Positions 1 through 5,949 are shown, counted from the stretch's first letter. The stretch is 8,485 nt of DNA from an uncultured Clostridia bacterium (GCA_946539175.1 CAMNHH010000098.1:1-8485), one strand, 5' to 3'. Numbers and translations are program-made. Notes: generated by a model not told the origin, from the letters alone.

Positions 1-35
1 TCAAATATTCCTGTGACAAACGCTCCGATTGATCC

Positions 36-90
36 GGCAAAGCCCGAGGCGCAGCCATGGACCGGCTGCGTCCCGGGCTTTTGCTTTGCC
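36..90 (+). terminator. Rho-independent terminator of an off-window + strand gene
   Basis: An 18-nt arm (39-56) pairs with 64-81 across a 7-nt loop. Sixteen of 18 positions are complementary, and the hairpin is followed by TTTTGCTTT. A further GGCAAA/TTTGCC pair brackets it. The T-rich side faces right, so it best ends a + strand gene left of the window. The minus-strand reductase at 160-1173 also runs into it, but on that side only three Ts follow the stem, so termination there would be weak. The 70 nt between this hairpin and the reductase stop show nothing else. Confidence 0.75.
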
Positions 91-159
91 GCTCAATCCT
101 GAGATTTGCGTGTGCTTCTCTGTCATCCTCCGGCAAATCGTGGGCGGCTTTTCGTTCCG

Positions 160-1173
160 TCAGATCAAGTCCCGGAACAGGGTAATATTCTCCGGCACAG
201 CTCGCCGTTCGCCCCTCTGGATGGACTTCACCACCCGGACGATCCGGTCGTTGATGGGCGTGGGGACTCCCGCTTTTCTGCCGTAAGCGCAGACCACGCC
301 GTTGATGGCGTCAATCTCGCAGGGCTTGCCGTTCCGCAGATCCTGGAGCATGGAGGGCACGATGCCGACGTGCTTTTTCATGGCGATCGGCACCAACAGC
401 TCCGCAAATTTTCGCTTCAAGGCGCCCTTGTAGTAGAAGAGCTTCGTCACGTCCTTGCCTTGGACCGGCGCGAAGCTCACCCCGGCGGCCCGCCCCACGT
501 CGATGCACTCCTTCATGCAGCGCACCGCCAGCTTCCGGGGCAGGACCGGATTGCTCACGTCCCCGAAGGTCCCACCCAGAGCGGTGCCAATGCCGGAATA
601 GGTGGCGTTGATCAGCAGCTTGGACCAGCGGGCGCCCATCAGATTCTCCTCCAGGTCCACGGGACACATCCTCTCCAGCAGGGATTTCACCAGGGCCAGC
701 TTTTCCGCCGACACGCCCGGCATGCCGCCCATGTGGAAGGAGAGGCTGTCCGGGGCGCTGGTCAGCTCCGCCACGCCCGGGGCGATCAGGGAGGCCCCCC
801 ATTCCACCACGCAGCCCACAGTCCGTTCCCGGCCCAGTATCTCCGCGATCCCGGGCTCCGGGATGCCGTTCTGCAGGGTCACCAGAATTCCGTCCGGGGC
901 CAGCAGAGCTGCGAGAAAGGCCACCACCTCCGGGTTATGAAGCTGCTTCGTCAGCAGGAAGATCACGTCGTAGGGGCCATGCATCTGCTCCGGCAGAATG
1001 GCCCGCACCGGAACCGTAAAGTCCACGGTGCCTGTAACGTGGGCGCCTTTTTGATTCAAGGCCTCCACGTGCTGCTTATTTCGGTTGATCAGCTCCACGG
1101 GAACGCCGTTTTTGCTCAGATAAGCGCCCAGAACGGTTCCCAGGGAGCCTGCGCCATAGATCGCTGATTTCAA
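160..1173 (-). CDS. Ketopantoate reductase (ApbA/PanE) family protein
   Basis: The 337-residue protein belongs to the 2-dehydropantoate 2-reductase family, which reduces ketopantoate to pantoate with NADPH in pantothenate/CoA synthesis. The N-terminal Rossmann motif GAGSLG is at residues 7-12. The expected active-site positions are present: K76 (LLTK), N102 (LQNG), K185 and N189 (WSKLLIN), S274 and E286 in the PSMLQD...CEIDAING signature. It is longer than E. coli PanE (303 aa). The family contains many paralogues with other 2-keto acid substrates and no pantothenate genes lie nearby, so panE itself is not claimed. The start is TTG at 1173, chosen because the conserved MKSAIYGAGSLG begins there, 11 nt after AAAAGGAGG (1193-1185). 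An ATG at 1180 is closer to that ribosome binding site but is out of frame. It appears monocistronic, with a promoter at 1209-1237. Confidence 0.9.
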   Translation of the reverse strand: MKSAIYGAGSLGTVLGAYLSKNGVPVELINRNKQHVEALNQKGAHVTGTVDFTVPVRAILPEQMHGPYDVIFLLTKQLHNPEVVAFLAALLAPDGILVTLQNGIPEPGIAEILGRERTVGCVVEWGASLIAPGVAELTSAPDSLSFHMGGMPGVSAEKLALVKSLLERMCPVDLEENLMGARWSKLLINATYSGIGTALGGTFGDVSNPVLPRKLAVRCMKECIDVGRAAGVSFAPVQGKDVTKLFYYKGALKRKFAELLVPIAMKKHVGIVPSMLQDLRNGKPCEIDAINGVVCAYGRKAGVPTPINDRIVRVVKSIQRGERRAVPENITLFRDLI

Positions 1174-1208
1174 TCCGCATTGTGCCTCCTTTTATTTGTT
1201 TCTGTTAC

Positions 1209-1237
1209 GTTATAGCACATTCCGGAAAGAAATGCAA
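1209..1237 (-). promoter_or_regulatory. Sigma-A promoter of the reductase gene
   Basis: On the minus strand, a -35 box TTGCAT (1237-1232) is followed by 17 nt and a -10 box TATAAC (1214-1209) with an extended TG just upstream (TGCTATAAC). Transcription would begin near 1202, giving a short leader with AAAAGGAGG before the TTG start. The -35 matches consensus only in TTG, which is compensated by the extended -10. Confidence 0.65.
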
Positions 1238-1299
1238 GATTGCGGCGGCACTAAGCCAATCACGTCCCTGCTTTTTCGCGGCTTCTGAACAGCTAAACA

Positions 1300-1367
1300 C
1301 AAGGGACGGTTCTCTGTGTTCACCTTCTTTCGTGCCGTCTGCATTCAACACAGAGAACTGCTTCCTG
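1300..1367. repeat. REP-like imperfect inverted repeat
   Basis: A 21-nt arm (1300-1320, ending TTCTCTGTGTT) and a second arm (1347-1367, starting AACACAGAGAAC) are inverted around a 26-nt spacer. The first 12 bp next to the spacer pair perfectly, and 16 of 21 positions match overall. GGGACGGTTCTCTGTGTT-type palindromes recur, in my recollection, in clostridial genomes near IS200-like/RAYT transposases. That link is memory-based and no transposase is visible here. There is no T-run, so it is not a terminator. Confidence 0.45.
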
Positions 1368-1698
1368 TTCTGCCGAAGTGTATTGATAGGAAATATAGCG
1401 CATACACAAAAAATATATCCAGGTGCTCCGCCGGGTGAAAGACGGTATCGACCTGTACGATATCTCCAAGGTGTTTCCCTTCAGCAAGCGTGAAATCCTT
1501 CAAATGCTTGGACAAGCAGACATTTTTGAGCAAAAAATATGGATTGACTTCTCGCCAGTTTTCCAGATACGAAAGATCGTAGAGTTTCTCTACCTGCCAA
1601 GTGTCCTGCCGCTTTGCGCGCAGATCATCTATGTAAGGCGCGCCACGGCCTGAACGGCGGCTGTCATGAGGCGGAAGGGCACAAAAAAGCGACGTACG
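1345..1698 (-). pseudogene. Possible degraded gene fragment, unrecognised
   Basis: From a TAA near 1700 to the stop at 1345, one minus-strand frame stays open for about 118 codons. Its middle part reads like protein (PYIDDLRAKRQDTWQVEK, then YDLSYLENWREVNPYF). It has no plausible start with a ribosome binding site, and its 3' end runs through the REP-like repeat. The in-phase + frame (1423-1653) is also open and equally protein-like (DGIDLYDISKVFPFSKREI), so the true strand is uncertain. Base composition is more AT-rich than the flanking genes. I recognise no family. It may be a remnant of an inserted or decayed gene, or non-coding sequence. Confidence 0.25.
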
Positions 1699-1723
1699 TT
1701 ACAGCCTGAATACTGTAACGTAC
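1682..1723 (-). terminator. Terminator of the tRNA-Lys/tRNA-Glu unit
   Basis: Minus-strand transcription leaves tRNA-Glu and 7 nt later enters a perfect 11-bp stem (1723-1713 with 1704-1694) with an 8-nt loop. Five nucleotides later comes a run of six Ts (1688-1683). The perfect stem and its place directly behind the tRNA pair support the call. The 5-nt gap to the T-run is slightly longer than usual. Confidence 0.75.
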
Positions 1724-1730
1724 ATCACTC

Positions 1731-1805
1731 TGGTGACCCGTACCGGATTCGAACCGATGTTAAAGGCGTGAGAGGCCTCTGTCTTAACCACTTGACCAAC
1801 GGGCC
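1731..1805 (-). tRNA. tRNA-Glu (anticodon CTC)
   Basis: The 75-nt gene folds as a full cloverleaf. The acceptor is GGCCCGT with ACGGGTC, and the 3' CCA is encoded (1733-1731). The anticodon stem GAGGC/GCCTT closes loop CTCTCAC, giving anticodon CTC for GAG codons. The T arm is ATCGG-TTCGAAT-CCGGT, with all five pairs formed. The D arm GTC...GAC has the short stem common in tRNA-Glu. It lies 28 nt downstream of tRNA-Lys in the same transcript. The linker contains a GCGCCG/CGGCGC hairpin that may take part in processing. Confidence 0.95.
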
Positions 1806-1833
1806 ATATGGCGCCGTGGAACGCGGCGCGTTT

Positions 1834-1909
1834 TGGTCCGCCCTCAGGGACTCGAACCCGGGACCCACTGATTAAGAGTCAGTTGCTCTACCAACTGAGC
1901 TAAGGGCGG
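1834..1909 (-). tRNA. tRNA-Lys (anticodon CTT)
   Basis: The 76-nt gene has acceptor CCGCCCT paired with AGGGCGG, discriminator A and encoded CCA (1836-1834). D arm GCTC...GAGC contains AGTTGGTA. The anticodon stem ACTGA/TCAGT closes loop CTCTTAA, giving anticodon CTT for AAG codons. The T loop is TTCGAGT. Two small oddities: it starts with C rather than G, and the T stem CCGGG/CCCTG has one C-T mismatch at pair 50-64. It is the first gene of the unit, 13 nt or so after the predicted transcription start. Confidence 0.95.
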
Positions 1910-1928
1910 ATGTGCTTTCAGCTTGTTT

Positions 1929-1957
1929 ATTATAAGCGTTTTGGCCCGATTTGTCAA
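1929..1957 (-). promoter_or_regulatory. Consensus sigma-A promoter of the tRNA unit
   Basis: On the minus strand, TTGACA (1957-1952) and TATAAT (1934-1929) are both perfect and separated by exactly 17 nt. Transcription would begin near 1922, about 13 nt before tRNA-Lys. Full consensus boxes suit a stable-RNA promoter. It sits directly behind the folD terminator, which insulates it from glyA-folD transcription. Confidence 0.9.
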
Positions 1958-1962
1958 GTATT

Positions 1963-2010
1963 ATTTTGTAAAAACGGGCCTCCGCATTTTGTAAAAACGG
2001 GCCTCCGCAT
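1963..2010. repeat. 23-bp tandem duplication inside the folD terminator
   Basis: Two exact 23-bp copies (1964-1986 and 1987-2009) lie end to end. The match extends one base on each side at the same period. Each copy carries the terminator 3' arm (CGGAGGCCCG on the minus strand) and its T5 run. The 5' arm exists once, at 2014-2023. This looks like replication slippage that copied half a terminator. Confidence 0.95.
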
Positions 2011-2023
2011 ACACGGAGGCCCG
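1993..2023 (-). terminator. Terminator of glyA-folD
   Basis: The minus-strand hairpin CGGGCCTCCG (2023-2014), loop TGTATG, CGGAGGCCCG (2007-1998) is a perfect 10-bp stem followed by TTTTT (1997-1993). It starts 7 nt after the folD stop. A second copy of the 3' arm plus T-run follows at 1984-1970 because of the tandem duplication, giving an alternative longer-loop hairpin. Confidence 0.9.
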
Positions 2024-2029
2024 CGCAGA

Positions 2030-2881
2030 CTACAGGGTTCTTCCGGCTGCCTGGAGCACGTGGTCCGCCAGAACGCAGGTGGTGACGCTGCCCACGCCGC
2101 CGGGGACGGGCGTGATGGCCTTTACCAGGGGCTCCACGGCCTCAAAGTCCGCGTCGCCGGAGATGCTGCCCCTGGCCTCGTCCCAGTTGATGCCCACGTC
2201 CACCAGGATCTGATCCGGGTTGGTATACTCCGGGCCCACGCTGTGGAGCACGCCCGCTGCGGAGATCAGGATCTCCGCCTGCCGGGCCAGGGCCGGCAGA
2301 TCCACCGTTCGGGTGTGGCAGATTGTAACGGTGGCGTTTCGGTGCATCAGCAGCATGGCCACGGGACGGCCGATCACCAGGGAACGCCCGATGACCACGG
2401 CCCGCTTGCCCTTCAGCTCCACGCCATAGTGTCGCAGCAGCTCCACCGCCGCCTGGGCGGTGCAGGGGGCGAAGCCCTTGGGGGTGTTGGTGAAGACGCC
2501 TGCCAGGGAGCCGTCGGTACAGCCGTCCACGTCCTTGGCGGGGTCCAGATTCTGCCGGGCCCATTCCCCGTCCAGCTGGGGGGGCAGGGGCCGGAACAGC
2601 AGAATGCCGTGGATGGACGGGTCCCGGTTCACCGCCAGAAAGCGCCGACGGAAGCTGTCCTGATCCACGTCGGCGGGCAGGATCTCCTGCACCACCCGGA
2701 TGCCCACGGCCTCGCAGCGCTTCAGCGCGCCCCGCTCATAGGCCAGGTCGTCGGGCCGCTCCCCCACCCGGAAGATACAGAGGGTGGGCGCAACGCCCCG
2801 GGCCTTCAGGGCCAGGGCCTCCTCCCGCATCCGGGCGGTCATGGCGTCTGCCACCGGCTTGCCTTTCCAGATCTCCGCCAT
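2030..2881 (-). CDS. folD: FolD-type methylene-THF dehydrogenase, divergent cyclohydrolase site
   Basis: FolD enzymes oxidise 5,10-methylene-THF to methenyl-THF with NAD(P)+ and then hydrolyse it to 10-formyl-THF, feeding purine and formyl-Met synthesis. This 283-aa protein has the usual length and domain order: an N-terminal catalytic domain, then a Rossmann domain with GKRAVVIGRSLVIGRP and ATVTICHTRT, and the C-terminal TPVPGGVGSVT signature. KDVDG with its Asp (D119) is kept. The catalytic Lys of the YxxxK motif is not: residues 48-54 read YERGALK, so A52 sits at the Lys position. The conserved VQLPLP reads LFRPLP, with F96 replacing Gln. Dehydrogenase activity looks intact, while cyclohydrolase activity is doubtful. 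It starts 3 nt after the glyA stop, with only a weak ribosome binding site inside the glyA end, which suggests translational coupling. Confidence 0.93.
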   Translation of the reverse strand: MAEIWKGKPVADAMTARMREEALALKARGVAPTLCIFRVGERPDDLAYERGALKRCEAVGIRVVQEILPADVDQDSFRRRFLAVNRDPSIHGILLFRPLPPQLDGEWARQNLDPAKDVDGCTDGSLAGVFTNTPKGFAPCTAQAAVELLRHYGVELKGKRAVVIGRSLVIGRPVAMLLMHRNATVTICHTRTVDLPALARQAEILISAAGVLHSVGPEYTNPDQILVDVGINWDEARGSISGDADFEAVEPLVKAITPVPGGVGSVTTCVLADHVLQAAGRTL

Positions 2882-2884
2882 TGC

Positions 2885-4132
2885 TTACTTGTAGATGGGG
2901 TACTTCTCGGTGAGCTTGAGGACCTCACCGCGGATGTACTCCTTCGAGTTCTCGAAATCGTTGATGGCCAGGTCGATGAGCTCCGCCAGCTTCTCCATGT
3001 CCGCTTCCTTCAGACCGCGGGTGGTGACGGCGGGGGTGCCGATGCGGATGCCGGAGGTGACGAAGGGGCTTCTGGGCTCGCCGGGTACGGTGTTCTTATT
3101 GACGGTGATATAGACCTCGTCCAGACGGTTCTGCAGCTCCTTGCCGGTGACCTCCAGACCGATCAGGTCCAGAAGCATCAGATGGTTGTCGGTGCCGCCG
3201 GAGACGATCTTCAGACCCCGGGCCTGCAGGGCCTTGGCCAGGGCCTTGGCGTTCAGCACCACCTGGTGCTGGTAGGCCTTGAACTCGGGTTTCATGGCCT
3301 CACCGAAGGCCACGGCCTTGCCGGCGATGACGTGCATCAGAGGGCCGCCCTGGATGCCGGGGAAGATGGCCTTGTTGAAGTTGAACTTGTCAACCGCCGC
3401 CTGGTTGGCCAGGATCAGGCCGCCGCGGGGGCCGCGAAGGGTCTTGTGGGTGGTGGTGGTGACCACGTCCGCGTAGGGGAAGGGGCTGGGATGCTCACCG
3501 GCAGCCACCAGGCCCGCGATGTGGGCCATGTCCACCATCAGAACGGCGCCCACCTCGTCGCAGATCTCCCGGAACTTGGGGAAGTCGATGATCCGGCAGT
3601 AGGCGGAGGCGCCGGCCACGATCAGCTTGGGCCGGTATTCCAGAGCCTTGGCCCGGACGTCGGCATAGTCGATGACACCGTTGGCGTCCACGCCGTAGGA
3701 GACGCACTTAAAGTACTTGCCGGACATGTTGACGGGGCTGCCGTGGGTCAGGTGGCCGCCGTTGGACAGGTCCATGCCCATGAAGGTGTCGCCGGGATTC
3801 AGGATGGCGAAGAAGACCGCCATATTGGCCTGGGCGCCGGAGTGGGGCTGCACGTTGGCATAGTCGCAGCCAAAGAGCTTCTTGGCCCGCTCAATGGCGA
3901 TGTTCTCCACCACGTCCACGCACTCGCAGCCGCCGTAGTAACGCTTGCCGGGATAGCCCTCGGCGTACTTGTTGGTCAGAACGCTGCCCATGGCCATCAT
4001 GACCTCCTCAGAGACGATGTTCTCCGAGGCGATCAGCTCCAGATTTCTTCTCTGTCTGGCAAACTCGGCCTGCATGGCCTCTCCCACTTCCTTGTCGTAG
4101 CCGACAAGCCTCTCCAAAGATTCCTTCAGCAT
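2885..4132 (-). CDS. glyA: Serine hydroxymethyltransferase
   Basis: This PLP enzyme converts serine plus THF to glycine plus 5,10-methylene-THF in the cytoplasm and is the main source of one-carbon units. The 415-aa length is normal for bacterial GlyA. Recognisable parts are NLELIASEN (30-38), YAEGYPGKRYYGG (56-68), VQPHSGAQAN (94-103), VDMAHIAGLVAAG (200-212), the PLP-binding TTTTHKTLRGPRGG with Schiff-base K230, and the substrate-binding SGIRIGTPAVTTRG near the C-terminus. The start at 4132 is chosen because AGGAGG lies 7 nt upstream and the family's N-terminus begins there. The frame runs open 22 codons further to 4198 but has no ribosome binding site and overlaps the leader. It is first in an operon with folD, which takes its product methylene-THF. 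Confidence 0.97.
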   Translation of the reverse strand: MLKESLERLVGYDKEVGEAMQAEFARQRRNLELIASENIVSEEVMMAMGSVLTNKYAEGYPGKRYYGGCECVDVVENIAIERAKKLFGCDYANVQPHSGAQANMAVFFAILNPGDTFMGMDLSNGGHLTHGSPVNMSGKYFKCVSYGVDANGVIDYADVRAKALEYRPKLIVAGASAYCRIIDFPKFREICDEVGAVLMVDMAHIAGLVAAGEHPSPFPYADVVTTTTHKTLRGPRGGLILANQAAVDKFNFNKAIFPGIQGGPLMHVIAGKAVAFGEAMKPEFKAYQHQVVLNAKALAKALQARGLKIVSGGTDNHLMLLDLIGLEVTGKELQNRLDEVYITVNKNTVPGEPRSPFVTSGIRIGTPAVTTRGLKEADMEKLAELIDLAINDFENSKEYIRGEVLKLTEKYPIYK

Positions 4133-4179
4133 GATTGCTCCTCCTAAGCTCTGTGTCATTTTGAGATTTGTACGAATTT

Positions 4180-4195
4180 TCGCCCCGCAGGGCGA
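4180..4195 (-). promoter_or_regulatory. glyA: Hairpin in the glyA 5' leader
   Basis: A 6-bp GC-rich stem TCGCCC/GGGCGA with tetraloop TGCG lies in the roughly 69-nt leader between the predicted start site (about 4201) and the glyA ribosome binding site. No T-run follows, so it is not an attenuator terminator. The leader looks too short and simple for the known THF or glycine riboswitches. It may stabilise the mRNA. No regulatory role is shown. Confidence 0.35.
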
Positions 4196-4207
4196 CATTC
4201 TTTGTGT

Positions 4208-4236
4208 ATTATACCATGCCTATACAGAAAATGCAA
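4208..4236 (-). promoter_or_regulatory. Sigma-A promoter of glyA-folD
   Basis: On the minus strand, TTGCAT (4236-4231), a 17-nt spacer and a perfect TATAAT (4213-4208) are present, with an extended TG just before the -10 (TGGTATAAT). The -35 has the same CTTGCATTT context as the promoter of the reductase gene at 160-1173. It is back-to-back with the dus promoter, about 77 nt away. Confidence 0.75.
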
Positions 4237-4313
4237 GCCAAACTTGGACCGCCGCGTGCTTTTCCCGGGGAATTCCACATCAGAGCTCCGGGGTTCGGCT
4301 CCACACTTTTTCT

Positions 4314-4342
4314 TTGCTTTTTCCAATGAGATGTAGTATAAT
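4314..4342 (+). promoter_or_regulatory. Sigma-A promoter of the dus-sigma-anti-sigma operon
   Basis: TTGCTT (4314-4319) and a perfect TATAAT (4337-4342) are separated by 17 nt. The start site would fall near 4349, about 24 nt before the dus ATG. No ECF-type promoter (GGAAC near -35) is evident in this interval, so autoregulation by the encoded sigma factor is not visible here. Confidence 0.7.
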
Positions 4343-4372
4343 AAAAAATGAACTTCCTGAAAGGAGCCTTCC

Positions 4373-5338
4373 ATGGATTTCACTGCTCTTTTTCCCCTGC
4401 CGGGCGCGATCCTCGCCCCCATGGCGGGGGTGACGGACTACGCCTTCCGGACAGTTTGCGCGGAGCTGGGCGCCGCCGCCACGGTGACGGAGATGGTTTC
4501 CGCCAAAGCCCTCTGCTACGGGGACAAGAAGACCGCCTCCCTGCTGCGGCGCAACGAGGGTCTGCCCTGCGGGGTGCAGATCTTCGGCTCCGACCCGGAG
4601 TTTATGGCCCGGGGGGCTCAGATCGCCCTGGAGCTCAGCGGCGCGGATTACGTGGACATCAACATGGGCTGCCCCATGCCGAAGATCGTCAACAACGGAG
4701 AGGGCTCCGCCCTGATGAAGGACCCGGCCCTGGCCGGACGCATCGTCCGGGCCGTCCGGGACGCGGTCTCTGTACCGGTGACGGTGAAGACCCGGAAGGG
4801 CTGGGACAAGGGCCACGTGAATGTGACGGAGCTGGCCCGGGCGGTCCAGGACAACGGCGCCGCCGCCATTGCGGTCCACGGCAGGACGAAAACCATGCTC
4901 TACGCCGGCACGGCGGATTGGGACGTGATTGCGGAGGTAAAGCGGGCCGTCAGCATTCCGGTGATCGCCAACGGGGACGTGATCTCCGCTGAGAGCGCCC
5001 TGCGCTGCCTGCGGCGCAGCGGGGCAGACGGTCTCATGGTGGGCCGGGCAGCCTTCGGAGATCCCTGGATCTTCCGGCAGATCAGAGCAGCCCTGGCAGG
5101 CCAGGCGGTGCCGGAGCGCCCGCCCCTGGCGGAGCGCATGGAGCTGGCCCTGCGGCAGATGGAGCTGGCCAAGGAGGACAAGGACGAGCACATTGCCTGC
5201 CTGGAGGCCCGGAAACAGCTGGCCTGGTATCTGCGGGGGGTCCGCTTCAGCAATTATTACAAGCAGCAGATCTCGAAAATCGCGGTGATGGAGGATGTCT
5301 ACCGGGTGATCCGGGGCATTCAGAGGGATTTGGAATAA
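4373..5338 (+). CDS. tRNA-dihydrouridine synthase (Dus family)
   Basis: Dus enzymes are FMN-dependent and reduce uridines in the tRNA D loop to dihydrouridine using NADPH. The 321-aa protein has normal family length. It shows LAPMAGVTDYAFR (14-26) at the start of the TIM barrel, GVQIFGSDP (67-75), the signature DINMGCPMPKIVNNGEGSALM with catalytic C100, VTVKTRKGW, the FMN/substrate motif VHGRTKTMLYAGTADW, and IPVIANGDV with GLMVGRAAFGDPWIF. The C-terminal helical domain follows. The motifs are closest to the DusB-like group of Firmicutes, but the exact subfamily is not assigned. The ATG has AAAGGAG 6 nt upstream. Its stop overlaps the next start by one base (TAATG), so it is cotranscribed with the sigma factor. 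Confidence 0.95.
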   Translation: MDFTALFPLPGAILAPMAGVTDYAFRTVCAELGAAATVTEMVSAKALCYGDKKTASLLRRNEGLPCGVQIFGSDPEFMARGAQIALELSGADYVDINMGCPMPKIVNNGEGSALMKDPALAGRIVRAVRDAVSVPVTVKTRKGWDKGHVNVTELARAVQDNGAAAIAVHGRTKTMLYAGTADWDVIAEVKRAVSIPVIANGDVISAESALRCLRRSGADGLMVGRAAFGDPWIFRQIRAALAGQAVPERPPLAERMELALRQMELAKEDKDEHIACLEARKQLAWYLRGVRFSNYYKQQISKIAVMEDVYRVIRGIQRDLE

Positions 5339-5949
5339 TGGACGAAAAACGGATCATTGAACAGGTGCTGGCCGGAGACAACAACGCCTTCGGTCTGCTG
5401 GTGGAGACCTACCAGGACCGGGTCTACAACCTGGCCCTGCGGATGTGCGGCAACCCCGACGACGCCTTTGACCTGGCCCAAGAGTCCTTCTTCCGGGCCT
5501 GGCGGGGTTTGAGCGGCTTCCAGCAGGAGTCCGCCTTCTCCACCTGGCTCTTTCGGCTCAGCTCCAACGTGTGCCTGGACTGGCTGCGGGCCAAAAAGCG
5601 TCGGCCCACGGTTTCCCTGACCACCCTGGACGACGAGGAGCAGGAGGTCCAGCTGGAGCTGCCGGACCCCGGGCCCGGCCCGGAGGCTCTGCTGCTGGCG
5701 GCGGAGGACCGGGAAGCCCTGGCAGGAGCCATGAACCAGCTTCCGGTGGAGTACCGGCAGATCCTGACCCTGCGGGCCGTGGACGATCTGAGCTACACCC
5801 AGATCGCGGAGATCCTCCAGCTCAAGGAGGGCACCGTAAAGTCCCGGCTCTCCCGGGCGCGGCTGGCCCTGCGAAATAAATTATTGCAAAACGGGAACAA
5901 TTTGGAATCAGGATCGTCTATTCCCTCAGAAGGGAGGGATGCGCGATGA
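5338..5949 (+). CDS. ECF-type RNA polymerase sigma factor
   Basis: This 203-aa protein has the two-domain layout of extracytoplasmic function sigma factors and directs RNA polymerase to a small regulon. Region 2 spans about residues 14-89, with YQDRVYNLALRMCGN, the core-binding DAFDLAQESFFRAW, and the -10-recognising FSTWLFRLSSNVCLDWLR. An acidic linker (98-124) leads to region 4 at about 128-183, with LPVEYRQILTLR, the helix-turn-helix SYTQIAEILQLKEGTVKSRLSRAR, and a short polar tail. The start overlaps the dus stop by one base. The stop overlaps the anti-sigma ATG as ATGA, which suggests coupled translation and matched amounts of the two proteins. Neither a target promoter nor the inducing signal can be read from the window. 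Confidence 0.93.
   Translation: MDEKRIIEQVLAGDNNAFGLLVETYQDRVYNLALRMCGNPDDAFDLAQESFFRAWRGLSGFQQESAFSTWLFRLSSNVCLDWLRAKKRRPTVSLTTLDDEEQEVQLELPDPGPGPEALLLAAEDREALAGAMNQLPVEYRQILTLRAVDDLSYTQIAEILQLKEGTVKSRLSRARLALRNKLLQNGNNLESGSSIPSEGRDAR

Noticed and set aside
106..1167. A 353-codon open frame on the + strand
   Set aside because: It is a shadow of the ketopantoate reductase family gene, with His/Gly/Gln-rich nonsense composition and a start inside the reductase downstream region.
1806..1833. A terminator between the two tRNA genes
   Set aside because: The GCGCCG/CGGCGC hairpin in the linker has no following T-run on the minus strand, and the tRNAs are most simply one transcript processed into two.
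1963..2023. A miniature CRISPR array
   Set aside because: There are only two copies, directly abutting with no spacers, and they are explained as a duplicated terminator half.
1910..4147. A 745-codon open frame on the + strand
   Set aside because: It is antisense to folD and glyA, which have clear family motifs. It is rich in Gly, His, Val and Gln as expected from mirrored GC-rich codons, and it runs over tRNA-proximal non-coding sequence without a ribosome binding site.
4133..4198. A 22-codon N-terminal extension of GlyA
   Set aside because: The extension has no ribosome binding site and covers the leader hairpin. The ATG at 4132 has AGGAGG at 7 nt and matches the family start.
4133..4207. 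A THF or glycine riboswitch upstream of glyA
   Set aside because: The leader is only about 70 nt and holds one 6-bp hairpin without the multi-helix junctions, conserved cores or T-run of these riboswitches.
4280..5191. A 303-codon open frame on the minus strand
   Set aside because: It is a shadow of the dus gene that would also run across the dus promoter. No recognisable motif.
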